Assembly (NCBI RefSeq): GCF_014841215.1
Contig: NZ_JACYTR010000005.1
Coordinates: 123,477 to 187,476, forward strand
Direction: 5' to 3'
From: Pseudomarimonas arenosa
GTDB taxonomy: Bacteria; Pseudomonadota; Gammaproteobacteria; Xanthomonadales; Xanthomonadaceae
Length of the DNA stretch: 64,000 nt
Made by a program: the position numbers and the translations under genes. This document shows positions 54,105-63,773 of the stretch, piece by piece; within the stretch, counting starts at the first letter, position 1, and every line of letters starts with the position of its first letter. The notes beneath the pieces were generated by a model. The model saw only the letters and a program-made list of their open reading frames with translations, made no database searches and was not told where the DNA came from.

Positions 54105-54317
54105 CTAAGCGTAGGCCAATTGCAAAGACTCGAACCGTTGGGCTCGCGAGGCCGTGCCGTGCTCGTCCTCGAGAATCTCCTGCGCCAGAGGCAAACAGCT
54201 GCCACAGCAGGCGCCGCAGCCCGTCTTGGCGGTGAGTTCCTGCAGGTTTTTCACGCCGGTACGGGCGGCATCACGAACGGTTCGATCGCTTACCCCATTG
54301 CATAGACAGATGTACAT
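54105..54317 (-). CDS. bfd: Bacterioferritin-associated ferredoxin Bfd
   Basis: The 70-residue product has the BFD fold with the 2Fe-2S cysteines at C4, C6, C38 and C41 (MYICLCNGVSD and CGACCGSC), as in the classical protein; two further cysteines (C34, C37) make a second C-x2-C. It passes electrons to the Bfr haem to release stored iron. ATG at 54315-54317 with AGGAGGT ahead. A Fur-like box lies about 40 bases upstream. The stop codon touches the mini-element. Confidence 0.93.
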   Translation of the reverse strand: MYICLCNGVSDRTVRDAARTGVKNLQELTAKTGCGACCGSCLPLAQEILEDEHGTASRAQRFESLQLAYA

Positions 54318-54356
54318 CGCCCGGACCTCCTGCCGCCTCCAGGTCAATGTAAAGCT

Positions 54357-54375
54357 AAATGCGAATCGTTGTCAA
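54357..54375. promoter_or_regulatory. Fur-box-like site upstream of bfd
   Basis: AAATGCGAATCGTTGTCAA closely follows the Fur consensus pattern (AATGAGAATCATTCTCA), with most positions matching and dyad symmetry. It begins 40 bases before the bfd start and almost touches the end of rppH (54378). Iron-dependent repression of bfd is the expected effect, in line with bfd genes elsewhere. Confidence 0.7.
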
Positions 54376-54377
54376 CA

Positions 54378-54947
54378 CTATCCGTAGCGACTCAAGCGCG
54401 GCGAACCAGCCGAGCAGTTGTCGGTCGAGCTGCGCTGACCGGACCGAGCCGGGATTCGACGAGCCTCGGGCAAGATCCGATTGGCGCACTCGGCCAAATG
54501 CGACAAGGCACGGAAATAGACCTCGCGCTTGAAACTGACCACGTGATCGTGCGGGTACCAGAAATCGACCCAACGATATTCGACAAATTCTGGCGAATCG
54601 GTGAGATCGAAACGCAGCCGCGACTCATCGCTCAATAATCGCAACAGGAACCAGACCTGCTTCTGCCCTACACAGACCGGGCGCTCATGCTCGCGCACGC
54701 AGCGTCGTGGCAGTCGATAGCGCAACCAGCCAGGGGTGCTGCCCAGCACCTCCACATCGCCGGCCTCGAGCCCGACTTCTTCATGCAACTCACGATACAT
54801 AGCCTCAAGCGGCGTCTCATCCGAGTTCATGCCACCTTGCGGAAACTGCCAGCCATCGCGCGACACCCGTCGTGCCCAGAGCAGGCGGCCGTCGTCACGC
54901 ATCAGTATTACGCCCACATTCGGGCGATAGCCGTCCGGGTCAATCAC
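54378..54947 (-). CDS. rppH: RNA pyrophosphohydrolase RppH
   Basis: The 189-residue product removes pyrophosphate from the 5' end of mRNAs, starting their decay. It begins [15 protein letters not shown] and holds the Nudix box [20 protein letters not shown] followed by RELHEEVGL, then [12 protein letters not shown] and [10 protein letters not shown]. No ATG is near the family start; the GTG at 54945-54947 with GGAG eight bases ahead gives the right N-terminus. The C-terminal 30 residues (after PEARR) are basic and variable. Confidence 0.94.
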   Translation of the reverse strand: MIDPDGYRPNVGVILMRDDGRLLWARRVSRDGWQFPQGGMNSDETPLEAMYRELHEEVGLEAGDVEVLGSTPGWLRYRLPRRCVREHERPVCVGQKQVWFLLRLLSDESRLRFDLTDSPEFVEYRWVDFWYPHDHVVSFKREVYFRALSHLAECANRILPEARRIPARSGQRSSTDNCSAGSPRLSRYG

Positions 54948-55034
54948 CTGCGGACTCCAAAATCGTCTGCCTCGACTTTGCCACAAGCGCCGCGTGCATT
55001 CCTAGAGTGCGAGGGTGAGCGCGTTTGGCACCTG

Positions 55035-55068
55035 CAAAAAAAGCAAACCCCGCCGAAGCGGGGTTTGC
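55035..55068 (-). terminator. Intrinsic terminator behind tRNA-Gln
   Basis: On the minus strand GCAAACCCCGC and GCGGGGTTTGC form a perfect 11-bp stem (55043-55068) with a tight loop and are followed by seven T residues (A on the plus strand at 55036-55042). It directly follows the tRNA and should end the rplM-rpsI-tRNA transcript. Confidence 0.95.
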
Positions 55069-55072
55069 AGTA

Positions 55073-55146
55073 TGGCTGGGGGACTAGGATTCGAACCTAG
55101 ATAGGCAGAGTCAGAGTCTGCAGTCCTACCATTAGACGATCCCCCA
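55073..55146 (-). tRNA. tRNA-Gln (anticodon CUG)
   Basis: Read on the minus strand, the 74-nt gene begins TGGGGGATCG, has the anticodon stem-loop GCAGACTCTGACTCTGC (loop CTCTGAC, anticodon CTG), the T-loop GGTTCGAATCC and ends CCCCCAGCCA with encoded CCA. The acceptor stem pairs fully. It lies 27 bases behind rpsI and in front of a strong terminator, so it is probably read from the ribosomal-protein promoter. Confidence 0.97.
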
Positions 55147-55173
55147 AGAAGCGGATCGAGTTCGCGACGCGGA

Positions 55174-55566
55174 TTAGCGCTTCGAGAACTGAGTGGCGCG
55201 ACGGGCTTTATGCAGACCCACCTTCTTACGCTCGACTTCACGAGCGTCACGGGTCACGAAGCCAGCGCGGCGCAATACAGTCTTCAGGCCTTCGTCGTAC
55301 TCGACCAGGGCGCGTGCGATACCCAAACGGATCGCACCAGCCTGACCCGACGTACCACCGCCAACGGCGGTTACGGCGACGTCGAAGCTTTCCGTCATGT
55401 CGATCAGCTCAAGCGGCTGACGCACGATCATGCGGGCAGTTTCGCGACCGAAGTAATCGTCCAGCGACTTGCCATTGACGGTGATGTTGCCGCTGCCCTT
55501 ACGCAGGAACACGCGAGCCACCGACGATTTGCGGCGACCGGTGCCGTAGTTTTGCTGAGTTGCCAT
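55174..55566 (-). CDS. rpsI: Ribosomal protein uS9
   Basis: The 130-residue product is S9 of the small ribosomal subunit: [20 protein letters not shown] near the start, [20 protein letters not shown], and the C-terminal tail [17 protein letters not shown] that reaches the tRNA in the P site. It starts 13 bases behind rplM, the usual L13-S9 pair. Confidence 0.98.
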   Translation of the reverse strand: MATQQNYGTGRRKSSVARVFLRKGSGNITVNGKSLDDYFGRETARMIVRQPLELIDMTESFDVAVTAVGGGTSGQAGAIRLGIARALVEYDEGLKTVLRRAGFVTRDAREVERKKVGLHKARRATQFSKR

Positions 55567-55579
55567 TTCGTCGTCCTGA

Positions 55580-56011
55580 TCAGATATCCAGCGGCTGCGG
55601 CTGCTGGGCGGTATGCGGATGGTTGGGGCCAGCGTAGACCTTCAACTTGCGATACATCGCACGGCCCAGCGGGTTCTTCGGCAGCATGCCCTTAACGCCG
55701 ATTTCGATCGCGCGTTCCGGATGGGCGCCGTTCAGAACCTGACCCAGGCTCTGGGTCTTCAGGTTGCCGATATAGCCGGTGAACCGGTGATACAGCTTGT
55801 CCTGCATCTTGTTGCCGGTAGCGGCAATCTTTTCGGCATTGACGACGACGATGTAGTCACCGGTATCTACGTGCGGGGTGTACACCGGCTTATGCTTGCC
55901 GCGCAGGCGGCGCGCGAGCTCGGAGCAAAGACGGCCCAGCGTCTTTCCCGTCGCATCGACGATGTACCAGTCGCGCTTGACGGTTTCCGGCTTGGCGCTG
56001 ATGGTCTTCAT
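55580..56011 (-). CDS. rplM: Ribosomal protein uL13
   Basis: The 143-residue product is L13 of the large subunit: [60 protein letters not shown] and the end [23 protein letters not shown] at 56009-56011; a longer frame to 56227 would overlap the divergent Fe-S protein gene and is rejected. First gene of the L13-S9-tRNA-Gln unit. Confidence 0.98.
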   Translation of the reverse strand: MKTISAKPETVKRDWYIVDATGKTLGRLCSELARRLRGKHKPVYTPHVDTGDYIVVVNAEKIAATGNKMQDKLYHRFTGYIGNLKTQSLGQVLNGAHPERAIEIGVKGMLPKNPLGRAMYRKLKVYAGPNHPHTAQQPQPLDI

Positions 56012-56109
56012 TGCAGCTCCCATAAGGGATTCAAAAGAAAGGAGCGGGATTGTACGCCGGACCACCCGAATTGGCAAGTCCGTCAAACCAGATGCTACGA
56101 TCCTCGGCC

Positions 56110-57255
56110 GTGAAGGCACTACTTGACGACCGTCGGACAATCGCGTTGGCAGACCACTGCGTGCAATGCGGTCTTTGCCTGCCTCACTGTCCGACCTACC
56201 GCGCGGAACGCTGCGAATCGGAATCACCGCGGGGACGTGTGGTGCTGATAAAGGCGCTTGCCAACGCTCACGAACCTGACTTGTCGAGTGTGGCTGCCCT
56301 GAGCCTGGATCGCTGCCTGGGTTGCAGACAGTGCGAGTCGGCTTGCCCTGCCGGGGTCGAGTATGGCCAGTTGCTTATTGCCGGCCGCGCTCGGTTGGGT
56401 GGGCGAAAGCGTCTGCCGCTACGTGCTCAAGCACTGCTCTGGCTGATCGAACACCCGTTTTGGCTGCACATCGCACTCAGAATGGCGTCTCACTGGCCGG
56501 GCCCCAAGTCGCTGCGAGCACGAGCGACCGCCCCGCATCCTGGCTGGCACGCCAGCCAGACCCCGTCGCGTGGACAGGTCGTTTTGTTTACTGGCTGCTT
56601 AGCTGATCGTTTGGACGCAGCTCCGCATGCCGCCGCAGTTCGATGCTTGAATCGGCGTGGCTGGAACGTCTGGGTGACACCGCCTCGCTTTTGCTGCGGC
56701 AGTCTGCACGATCACGCAGGCCTGCCCGGCGAAGGCGCTGGGCTGCGATTGCGGCTGCAGGGCGAACTGCGAGCGGCCGGCCAGTTCGCTGCGGTCGTCA
56801 GCTGCGCCAGCGGCTGTATCGAAGCCCTGGGCGCGGCTGTCGCGCCAAGCCCAGTCTTCGAAGTGATGCGTTTTCTGGACCAGCAGCCGCCTCCGTCTAG
56901 CCACAGCGCAGGCCCGGGCAGCGCCGATCTCAGAGTTCTTCGACAGATTCCCTGCACGCTACGCGCAGCAAATCAGGCCGATGTCGGAAGCTCAACCCTG
57001 AACAACGCCGGCATCACCTGGCAAGACATGCCGGCCGACTGTTGCGGGGCGGGGGGATGGAACAGCTGGCTCGAGCCGGCGCGCGCGCAGCGGCGATTCA
57101 GGCCGTTGCACGAATGGCTAAATCAGCACGACGCGCGCATGATCATCAGCCACAACATTGGCTGTCGGCTGCATCTGCAACAGCAACTGGGCAGGCAGTT
57201 CCACCTGCTGCACCCAATCGAACTCCTCGACCGCTTGGAACAAGAATCGCCGTAG
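56110..57255 (+). CDS. GlcF-like (glycolate oxidase iron-sulfur subunit) protein
   Basis: The 381-residue product has two 4Fe-4S motifs near the start ([15 protein letters not shown] and [20 protein letters not shown]) and two CCG domains later ([17 protein letters not shown] and DCCGAGGW), as in GlcF and related heterodisulfide-reductase-like subunits. No glcD or glcE flavin subunit is nearby, so the electron donor is unknown. The start is uncertain: GTG at 56110 or ATG at 56092. It is divergent from rplM and reads towards coq7, whose start follows after 4 bases. Confidence 0.8.
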   Translation: MKALLDDRRTIALADHCVQCGLCLPHCPTYRAERCESESPRGRVVLIKALANAHEPDLSSVAALSLDRCLGCRQCESACPAGVEYGQLLIAGRARLGGRKRLPLRAQALLWLIEHPFWLHIALRMASHWPGPKSLRARATAPHPGWHASQTPSRGQVVLFTGCLADRLDAAPHAAAVRCLNRRGWNVWVTPPRFCCGSLHDHAGLPGEGAGLRLRLQGELRAAGQFAAVVSCASGCIEALGAAVAPSPVFEVMRFLDQQPPPSSHSAGPGSADLRVLRQIPCTLRAANQADVGSSTLNNAGITWQDMPADCCGAGGWNSWLEPARAQRRFRPLHEWLNQHDARMIISHNIGCRLHLQQQLGRQFHLLHPIELLDRLEQESP

Positions 57256-57259
57256 ACAT

Positions 57260-57922
57260 ATGGACACCGCCCGCAGCACATCGTTTCGTCGCTTAACGCG
57301 AACCGACCATTGGTTGGGTGAACTTGAGCTGGCGCTGTTCGCCAGTCTCGGCAATCGCCCGCTGGCGGAGCGGCCCAATCCCGCCGCTTCGATTGCCGAC
57401 CAGGAGTTGGACGAGTCCGAGCGGCGCCACGCCGCCGGACTGATGCGCATCAACCATGCCGGCGAGGTTTGCGCCCAAGCGCTTTACAACGGCCAGGCGG
57501 CGGTCGCGAAGGAACCGACCACACGACGCGCATTGTTGCGCGCGGCGCAGGAGGAGGTTGATCACTTAGCTTGGTGCAACGATCGGCTCGCCGAATTGGG
57601 TAGCCGCCCCAGCGTCCTGAATCCGCTGTGGTACGGCGGCAGCTATCTCATCGGCGTCGCCGCCGGGCTGTACGGTGATGGTTACAACCTGGGCTTCGTG
57701 GTGGAAACCGAACGCCAGGTCGAAGCGCATCTCGGTGAACATCTCTTGACGCTTCCGGCGGGCGATCGGCGCAGTCGCGCCATCGTGCAACAGATGCAGG
57801 CCGACGAAGTGGCGCACGGCGAGGCTGCCAAAGCCGCCGGCGCCAGACACCTACCCGACCCGATTCCCGGCCTGATGCAGGCGGCCAGCAAGCTGATGAA
57901 GGCGATTGCCTACCGCTTCTGA
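57260..57922 (+). CDS. coq7: Ubiquinone biosynthesis hydroxylase Coq7
   Basis: The 220-residue product is the di-iron hydroxylase that makes 3-demethylubiquinol from the demethoxy intermediate. The iron ligands are visible as E in INHAGEVCAQALYNGQ, E-x2-H in EEVDHLAW, E in ETERQVEAHL and E-x2-H in DEVAHGEAA. Length and the PLWYGGSYLIGVAAGLYGDG membrane-touching segment are normal. ATG 57260, four bases behind the GlcF-like gene, so both may share a transcript. Confidence 0.96.
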   Translation: MDTARSTSFRRLTRTDHWLGELELALFASLGNRPLAERPNPAASIADQELDESERRHAAGLMRINHAGEVCAQALYNGQAAVAKEPTTRRALLRAAQEEVDHLAWCNDRLAELGSRPSVLNPLWYGGSYLIGVAAGLYGDGYNLGFVVETERQVEAHLGEHLLTLPAGDRRSRAIVQQMQADEVAHGEAAKAAGARHLPDPIPGLMQAASKLMKAIAYRF

Positions 57923-57977
57923 GAGGAAGCCAGCCCCAGCCCACCGACCCTGCAAGACCGGCGCCGAGCAGCACCTC

Positions 57978-57998
57978 AACGCCGACCCGTTCGGCGTT
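57978..57998. terminator. Hairpin between convergent coq7 and speD
   Basis: AACGCCGA and TCGGCGTT pair around a CCCGT loop. It sits midway between the two convergent stop codons. No clear T-run follows on either side, so its strength as a terminator is doubtful. Confidence 0.4.
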
Positions 57999-58013
57999 CT
58001 CGTGCCGACGAGA

Positions 58014-58841
58014 TCAGTCGAGATTGCGGCCGTGGAACAGCTCTTCGATCTCTCGCTTCAGCTGCGCTTCAATGCGCAGTCGCTCCTTGAAGCTCAGATT
58101 CTTCGCCTTTTCCTCGAACAGGTAGTTATCGAGGTCGAATTCCTTAACATGCATCTTGCTGTGGAAAATGTTTTCCTGATACACGTTGACGTCGAACATC
58201 TCGTAGTGATTCTTGATCGACTTCGAGAGATAGTCCTGGATCGAGTTGATCCGATGGTCAATATAGTGCTTGCGGCCTTTCACATCGCGGGTAAAACCGC
58301 GCACGCGATAGTCCATGATCACGATGTCCGAGTCGAAGCTCTCGATCAGATAATTCAGTGCCTTGAGCGGCGAGATGACGCCGCAAGTCGCCACATCGAT
58401 GTCCGCGCGAAAAGTCGCGATGCCGTTGTGCGGATGGGTTTCCGGGTAGGTGTGGACGGTGATATGGCTCTTGTCCAGGTGAGCGACCACCGAGGCCTCG
58501 TCGGCGTGCTCACGAACGGCACCGGCAACGACTTCCTTGCCAGCCGCTTTCTTGTCCACCACCGGCTGCTCGGAGATCAGGATGGTCACTGACGCACCCT
58601 GCGGGTCGTAGTCCTGTCGCGCAACGTTCAACACGTTGGCGCCGATGATATCGGCCACTTCGGTCAGGATCTGGGTCAACCGATCGGCGTTGTAGACCTC
58701 ATCGATGTACTCGATGTAGCGTGCCTGGTGCTCCTCGGTGACCGCATAGCACATGTCGTAGATGTTGAACGACAGCGCCTTGGTCAGATTGTTGAAGCCT
58801 TGCAGCTTGAGCCGCGGCAGAGGTTTGACCTGAGGTTGCAT
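58014..58841 (-). CDS. speD: S-adenosylmethionine decarboxylase proenzyme (SpeD)
   Basis: The 275-residue product provides decarboxylated SAM for spermidine synthesis. It begins near [20 protein letters not shown] and holds the self-cleavage site in [13 protein letters not shown], where Ser becomes the pyruvoyl group; [20 protein letters not shown] and [14 protein letters not shown] follow. ATG at 58839-58841 has only a close AAGGG, so an upstream start is possible. It is divergent from the CRP-like gene. No spermidine synthase gene is in the window. Confidence 0.94.
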   Translation of the reverse strand: MQPQVKPLPRLKLQGFNNLTKALSFNIYDMCYAVTEEHQARYIEYIDEVYNADRLTQILTEVADIIGANVLNVARQDYDPQGASVTILISEQPVVDKKAAGKEVVAGAVREHADEASVVAHLDKSHITVHTYPETHPHNGIATFRADIDVATCGVISPLKALNYLIESFDSDIVIMDYRVRGFTRDVKGRKHYIDHRINSIQDYLSKSIKNHYEMFDVNVYQENIFHSKMHVKEFDLDNYLFEEKAKNLSFKERLRIEAQLKREIEELFHGRNLD

Positions 58842-58990
58842 GCCCTTCGGTACCGAGTAGAAGTTGGGGAACCGCTGATTATCGCCCAAATTGGTGACAG
58901 GAACTAGCACCCGGTTCGCAAGAATTGAATGTTTGCGCGTAGCCCAATACGCTGTACTCAACATAGGGGCCTGCGCCGGGGAGCGCTGCC

Positions 58991-59677
58991 ATGACGATGC
59001 TGGTGAACACGCTGCGGCGACCACACTCGCCACCCTCACTCTCGCCCGACAAGGCCGCGATTGACCGCTTTCTTGCCCATTGCCATCGGCGGCGCTATCC
59101 CAGTCGGGCCGATGTCTTCCGCCCCGGCGACCCGGCGGGCACGCTCTACTACATCATCAGCGGCTCACTCTCCGCGGTGGTGGAGGAAGAGGACGGCCGA
59201 GAGTTGGTGCTGGGGTATTTCAACGCCGGCGACTTTGTTGGCGAGACCGGAATATTTGTCAGCACGCCCAGCCGCGAGATCGTGATGCGCACACGCGCCG
59301 TCTCTGAACTGGCCGAAATCGGCGTGGAGCGCCTGCATGCGCTGTTCGCCGGCCCCTTGGCCGACGACTGCCCCAAGCTGCTGTTCGCCATCGGCCAACA
59401 GCTGACCAAGCGCTTGCTGCATACCAGCCGCAAGGCAAGCCGACTGGCGTTCATGGACGTCACCAGCCGAATCACCAACACCTTAGGTGATCTGTGCCAG
59501 GAGCCAGACGCCCTGAGTCATCCCAAGGGCACGCAGATTCGGGTCAGCCGGCAGGAACTGGCTCGAATCGTCGGATGCTCACGCGAAATGGCAGGTCGAG
59601 TCCTGAAGCAGTTGGAAGAAGAAGGCCTTCTCGAAGCGCATGGCAAGACCGTGGTGGTCTATCACCCTCGAAGCTGA
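58991..59677 (+). CDS. clp: CRP-family regulator, Clp type
   Basis: The 228-residue product has a cyclic-nucleotide-binding domain (about residues 20-140, with [36 protein letters not shown] and the arginine of SREIVMRTR) and a CRP winged helix ([20 protein letters not shown] then [13 protein letters not shown]). The long [20 protein letters not shown] start and overall match are those of the Xanthomonas Clp protein, which responds to c-di-GMP rather than cAMP and controls virulence and enzymes. Ligand here is inferred from that resemblance. Confidence 0.92.
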   Translation: MTMLVNTLRRPHSPPSLSPDKAAIDRFLAHCHRRRYPSRADVFRPGDPAGTLYYIISGSLSAVVEEEDGRELVLGYFNAGDFVGETGIFVSTPSREIVMRTRAVSELAEIGVERLHALFAGPLADDCPKLLFAIGQQLTKRLLHTSRKASRLAFMDVTSRITNTLGDLCQEPDALSHPKGTQIRVSRQELARIVGCSREMAGRVLKQLEEEGLLEAHGKTVVVYHPRS

Positions 59678-59709
59678 TCTGTATCCGCGCGACTTGGGTT
59701 GGGCAGCGG

Positions 59710-60387
59710 CTAGCCGTGATGCGAGTGTCGGTGATCGGGGATCCATTCGAGATTTTCAAACCAGCTCGCTGCCCTGTGCGCCAACTCCGACGAACCGCCC
59801 ACCCAATAGGGACGGTGCGCAGAACGCAGCAACGGTAGGTCATGCTTGCTGTCCGAATACGCCGCGCTCAACGGCGGCTCGATGCCGGCTTGCCTCAAGC
59901 GCAGCAACTTGCTGGCGCCGAAGCAGTGCAGTTTGAGGCGCATGCCCTGCTTCCACTCCACGACGGAGCCCAAGACAATCACGCCCTGCACTTGCAACAC
60001 ATCGCGCACAATGGCTTCCGCCATATGCTGGTAGGCGCCGGTCACCACCAGCACTCGATCACCCGCCTTGAGATGCCCACGTAGCCGCGTTAGAACAGGC
60101 TCGATCACCCACCTCGACCGCGAGCTCGCCATAGCATTCACGCGTTTCGAGATACAGGCCCGCCAGGCCTGTTCCGACATACCGCCAAACGCAACCAGGG
60201 CAAACATTCTGGACAGATACGGAACGGCCCAGCTCCATCGCATCAGTGGCAGGAGTGGCAACAGCGGCGTCACCAGAAGCCTGCGCCAACCACTTGCCCG
60301 AATCTGCGTTCGCAGAAGCGCAGCCACTGAATCACCGCGCACCAAGGTGCCGTCGAGATCAAACACGACGACCTGCGGATCATTCAT
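59710..60387 (-). CDS. HAD-family phosphatase (HAD-IB, SerB-like)
   Basis: The 225-residue product shows the HAD motifs: [14 protein letters not shown] (nucleophile Asp), [15 protein letters not shown] (motif II), a lysine in [11 protein letters not shown] and the acidic [11 protein letters not shown] (motif IV), with a helical cap rich in Leu/Arg. HAD-IB proteins act on phosphoserine-like or lipid phosphates; the substrate is unknown. Its ATG overlaps the TGA of trpC (ATGA), so it is the last gene of the trp transcript. It converges on clp. Confidence 0.88.
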   Translation of the reverse strand: MNDPQVVVFDLDGTLVRGDSVAALLRTQIRASGWRRLLVTPLLPLLPLMRWSWAVPYLSRMFALVAFGGMSEQAWRACISKRVNAMASSRSRWVIEPVLTRLRGHLKAGDRVLVVTGAYQHMAEAIVRDVLQVQGVIVLGSVVEWKQGMRLKLHCFGASKLLRLRQAGIEPPLSAAYSDSKHDLPLLRSAHRPYWVGGSSELAHRAASWFENLEWIPDHRHSHHG

Positions 60388-61169
60388 GCAAACAGTCGAC
60401 GTAGCTCGGCCCCTGGATCGTCAGCGCGCATAAAGGCTTCACCCACAAGAAAACAATGCACGCCGTTGCGGCGCACGAGCTGCACGTCCTGCGCCGTCAG
60501 GATGCCGCTCTCGGTGACCAGCAGCGCAGGGCCCGCCATGTCTTTCAGGCTGACGGTTGTTTCCAGGCTGACCTCGAAAGTTCGGAGATTGCGGTTATTG
60601 ATTCCCAACAGTCGTGGTTTGATGTTAAGTGCGCGCTTCATTTCTTCTTCATTGTGAACTTCAACCAGGACATCCAGGCCCAACTCGGTAGCCAGCCCAT
60701 TGAGTTCAACCAGCTGCTCATCAGTCAGCGCCGCCACGATCAGCAGGATGCAGTCGGCCCCAAGAATTCTTGACTCATAGACCTGATAAGCATCGACGGT
60801 GAAGTCCTTGCGCAGCACTGGCAATGACACCGCGTTGCGCGCTTCCTGCAAGTAAGCATCAGCCCCCTGGAAGAAGTCGACATCAGTCAGAACCGACAAG
60901 CAGGCCGCCCCGCCCGCTTCATAGCTGATGGCGATTTCAGCAGGGCGGAAATCCGGGCGCATCACACCCTTACTCGGACTGGCCTTCTTGATTTCTGCGA
61001 TGACTGCGGGCCTGCCCTGATCCAGCGCACTTTGGAGTTTGGCTCTAAACCCGCGCGCGGGGGCGATGCCGACCACTTCGGCCTTCAGCTCGGCAAGCGG
61101 CCTTGCTGCACGCCGCGCAAGGACCTCCTCATGCTTTCGCGCGAGAATTCGGCTAAGTACATCGCTCAT
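60384..61169 (-). CDS. trpC: Indole-3-glycerol-phosphate synthase TrpC
   Basis: The 261-residue product is a TIM barrel that closes the indole ring in tryptophan synthesis. It has [40 protein letters not shown] (with the catalytic Lys pair), [48 protein letters not shown] and LLVTESGI. It stands alone without a fused TrpF. ATG at 61167-61169, two bases behind the ABM gene; its stop overlaps the HAD gene. Confidence 0.97.
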   Translation of the reverse strand: MSDVLSRILARKHEEVLARRAARPLAELKAEVVGIAPARGFRAKLQSALDQGRPAVIAEIKKASPSKGVMRPDFRPAEIAISYEAGGAACLSVLTDVDFFQGADAYLQEARNAVSLPVLRKDFTVDAYQVYESRILGADCILLIVAALTDEQLVELNGLATELGLDVLVEVHNEEEMKRALNIKPRLLGINNRNLRTFEVSLETTVSLKDMAGPALLVTESGILTAQDVQLVRRNGVHCFLVGEAFMRADDPGAELRRLFA

Positions 61170-61171
61170 CT

Positions 61172-61516
61172 TTACAACCTGCTCCATCGATAGTCGTGCT
61201 CGATTCGCGCGATCACTACGTGAAAACGCTCGTACCACCGCGCACGGCCCGATTGCCGGATCGCCGCGTGACTCGGTTCAACACGCCAAGCTTTGATCGA
61301 GTCCAGGTCGCGCCAGTAGCTCACCGTCACGCCATTTCCATTGCCATCTCGCGCCGACTCGAATTCAACAAAACCCGGCTGCCGTGCTACCTGCGATCTC
61401 ATCTGCAACGAGGCAGCTTCGTAGCCCTCGTGATCAGGTCGCAACAAGCTGGTAAAGACCACTACATAGGCAGCTTCGGAAACCCTCGGCCCCAGCGCGT
61501 CATCACCACCCCTCAT
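61172..61516 (-). CDS. ABM-superfamily (antibiotic biosynthesis monooxygenase-like) protein
   Basis: The 114-residue product has one ferredoxin-like alpha/beta domain: [60 protein letters not shown] and RYERFHV-like [16 protein letters not shown]. This is the ABM fold of small monooxygenases and haem-degrading or sensing proteins. The gene is tightly fitted between trpD (ATGA overlap) and trpC (2-base gap), so it is translated with them, although no step of tryptophan synthesis needs it. Role unknown. Confidence 0.82.
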   Translation of the reverse strand: MRGGDDALGPRVSEAAYVVVFTSLLRPDHEGYEAASLQMRSQVARQPGFVEFESARDGNGNGVTVSYWRDLDSIKAWRVEPSHAAIRQSGRARWYERFHVVIARIEHDYRWSRL

Positions 61517-62544
61517 GCAGACAAACCTGCTGTGAAGCTGCAGTACGCGCGCAATTTCTCCATCGCCGCGCCGGACTGCATGGTCTGTCGCGCGATCTCA
61601 ATTCCGGCTGCCAGCGAATCCGACAGACCCGCAACGTAAATCGCCGCACCGCTGTTGAGCGCAACTATTTCACGCGGTAATCCATCGTCATAACGCAGGG
61701 CCGACAGCAGCATTTGCTTGCTTTCCTGAGCGTCTTGAACCTTCAAGTTTCGAGTAGCCGCCATGGCGATGCCAAAGTCTTCAGGATGCACGTCGTACTC
61801 GCGAATCTTGCCATTTCGCAACTCGCCCACCAGGGTGGCCGCACCCAGTGAAATTTCATCCATGCCATCTCGTCCCCAGACCACCAGGGCACGCTGTGCA
61901 CCGAGTCTTTGCAGTACGCGAATTTGGATGCCCACCAGATCGGGGTGGAACACACCCATGACAATATTCGGCGCATCGGCTGGATTGGTTAGCGGGCCGA
62001 GGATATTGAAGATCGTGCGCACGCCCATTTCTCTGCGCACGGCGGCCACGTTTTTCATGGCCGGATGGTGAATCGGTGCGTACATGAACCCAAGCCCGAT
62101 CTCATCGATACAACGCGCAACCTGATCAGGCTGCAATTCGATGGTTGCGCCCAAAGACTCAAGTACGTCGGCGCTTCCGGATTTGGAGCTGACACTGCGA
62201 TTGCCATGCTTGGCCACCCGTGCGCCGGCCGCCGCGACAACAAACATCGACGCTGTGGAAATGTTGAAGGTATGCGCCCCATCGCCTCCGGTTCCAACGA
62301 TGTCGACCAAATGAGCGGAATCAGCGACCGCTACCTTGGCTGCCAGCTCACGCATGACGCTGGCAGCGCCAGCGATCTCGCCAATGGTTTCCTTCTTGAC
62401 CCGTAGACCGGTGAGAATCGCAGCGGACATTACCGGACTGACCTCGCCGCGCATGATTTGCCGCATGAGTTCTACCATCTCATCATGGAAGATCTCTCGA
62501 TGCTCGATCGTCCTTTGCAGGGCTTCCTGAGGTGAAATTGGCAT
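61513..62544 (-). CDS. trpD: Anthranilate phosphoribosyltransferase TrpD
   Basis: The 343-residue product transfers phosphoribose from PRPP to anthranilate. It shows [20 protein letters not shown], the PRPP loop in [39 protein letters not shown] and [19 protein letters not shown] at 62542-62544. It lies 46 bases behind trpG and overlaps the ABM gene by four bases. Confidence 0.97.
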   Translation of the reverse strand: MPISPQEALQRTIEHREIFHDEMVELMRQIMRGEVSPVMSAAILTGLRVKKETIGEIAGAASVMRELAAKVAVADSAHLVDIVGTGGDGAHTFNISTASMFVVAAAGARVAKHGNRSVSSKSGSADVLESLGATIELQPDQVARCIDEIGLGFMYAPIHHPAMKNVAAVRREMGVRTIFNILGPLTNPADAPNIVMGVFHPDLVGIQIRVLQRLGAQRALVVWGRDGMDEISLGAATLVGELRNGKIREYDVHPEDFGIAMAATRNLKVQDAQESKQMLLSALRYDDGLPREIVALNSGAAIYVAGLSDSLAAGIEIARQTMQSGAAMEKLRAYCSFTAGLSA

Positions 62545-62590
62545 GAGCTTGGCTCTCAGGTGGGGCGTCAATGCAATATTGGCGCGGAAT

Positions 62591-63166
62591 TTATCCGTTA
62601 AGAAAGGAGCGCAGCATGGCATGACCGTGCTGGGTCAGTATGGACTCCGGGTGAAACTGGACGCCTTCTATGGGAAGTTCACGATGCCGAAATCCCATGA
62701 TCTCATCGAACTCACCGAGTTCATTTTCTGTCCAGGCAGTAACCTCCAGGCAGCTGGGCAAATTGTCCGCCGCCACCACAAGGGAATGGTATCGAGTCGC
62801 CTCAATCGGAGAGGGCAGCCCTCTGAACACTCCGTTCCCCTTGTGAACAATGGGCGAGGTCTTGCCGTGCATGATGCGCTTGGCTCGGGAAACGGTGCCG
62901 CCAAAGGCTTGTCCAATACTTTGGTGGCCCAGGCACACCCCCAGAATCGGCACTCCCAAAGCACCACTGGCCACCTCGAGCGACACACCGGCCTCGTTGG
63001 GCGTGCACGGACCCGGCGAAATCACAGCGCGCTTCGGTCGAAGCGCCGCCAGCTCGGCGGTGGTCATTTCGTCGTTGCGAACGACTCTGACCTCCTCCCC
63101 CAGCTCCTGCAGATACTGCACCAGGTTGTAGGTAAAGCTGTCGTAGTTGTCGATCATCAACAACAT
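62591..63166 (-). CDS. trpG: Anthranilate synthase glutamine amidotransferase subunit
   Basis: The 191-residue product supplies ammonia to anthranilate synthase. It shows [31 protein letters not shown], the nucleophile Cys in [15 protein letters not shown] and the His/Glu pair in [14 protein letters not shown]. The sequence may also serve 4-amino-4-deoxychorismate synthase (PabA), as many TrpG proteins do. trpE is not within the window upstream; trpG has its own promoter. Confidence 0.95.
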   Translation of the reverse strand: MLLMIDNYDSFTYNLVQYLQELGEEVRVVRNDEMTTAELAALRPKRAVISPGPCTPNEAGVSLEVASGALGVPILGVCLGHQSIGQAFGGTVSRAKRIMHGKTSPIVHKGNGVFRGLPSPIEATRYHSLVVAADNLPSCLEVTAWTENELGEFDEIMGFRHRELPIEGVQFHPESILTQHGHAMLRSFLNG

Positions 63167-63207
63167 GTATGTGACCGTCGAATGAGCGTGCGCTGAGGCG
63201 GCCGATG

Positions 63208-63236
63208 ATAATCATTGACGCGTCGCACAATTGCAA
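63208..63236 (-). promoter_or_regulatory. Putative sigma-70 promoter of trpG
   Basis: On the minus strand TTGCAA (63231-63236) is followed after 17 bases by GATTAT (63208-63213), about 42 bases before the trpG start codon. An 11-bp palindrome ATGATAATCAT (63205-63215) overlaps the -10 box and could hold a regulator. No leader peptide rich in Trp codons or attenuator is seen. Confidence 0.5.
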
Positions 63237-63590
63237 ATTCTTTTCTCCGCAACGCGCGTTGTATTTGGTCATTGGTCGCTGTTGGCAACAAACAAAGTCA
63301 GCCTCCACCGAACGCTAGTCGCTGTCGATCACCTCGGCGAATCGCGGCCAGCGCGGCGGGCAGAGCCGGCAGTGTTTGGCGTCGGGGGCGCACTGAGCCA
63401 CACGCGTAGGAAAACCGCTTTGCACCAGGCGACCACTGTCAGGTTGCTATTGGTGCTTTAGCGTTAGGCGCTGAGCCCCGAAAGATGCTCTGTCCCCCTG
63501 CCGTGAGATTGTCGCGAGGAGACACTGCGCTTGCGAACCCGGCCAGCTTGGAGAGGGTTCTTGACCTGTGCGGCTTCGATCAGTGCAAAA
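63237..63590. other. Gene-free stretch between trpG and the rRNA operon
   Basis: About 350 bases without a convincing gene on either strand: short frames here lack ribosome-binding sites and any recognisable motif. I see no trpE remnant, no repeat of the families found elsewhere in the window and no tRNA. Confidence 0.5.
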
Positions 63591-63593
63591 GCA

Positions 63594-63623
63594 AAAGGGC
63601 CAGCCCTTCCGGACTGGCCCTTT
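63594..63623 (-). terminator. Second terminator downstream of the rRNA operon
   Basis: On the minus strand AAAGGGCCAG and CTGGCCCTTT form a perfect 10-bp stem around a TCCGGAAGGG loop, followed by TGCTTTTGC. It lies about 150 bases past the 5S gene and backs up the first terminator. Confidence 0.85.
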
Positions 63624-63727
63624 GGAAAAAGCCCCTGTCGCTGACCAAGTCTGCGACGACGCTTTGTTCTTCGCGATCACGGTGCGCTTGCTGAGGGTTT
63701 CAGCAGTGAGCGTTTCTCGCGGACCAC

Positions 63728-63761
63728 AAAGAAGAAACCCCCAGCGTTAGCTGAGGGTTTC
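63728..63761 (-). terminator. Intrinsic terminator just behind 5S rRNA
   Basis: On the minus strand GAAACCCTCAGC and GCTGGGGGTTTC form a stem with one mismatch (63734-63761), followed by TTCTTTG. A half copy of the stem (CTGAGGGTTTCAGCAG) lies 40 bases further on. It is 12 bases past the 3' end of the 5S gene. Confidence 0.85.
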
Positions 63762-63773
63762 TAGGGATAAAGC

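Noticed and set aside
63167..63590. Trp attenuator or trpE remnant upstream of trpG
   Set aside because: No leader peptide with clustered Trp codons, no alternative hairpins and no TrpE-like peptide could be read in this stretch.
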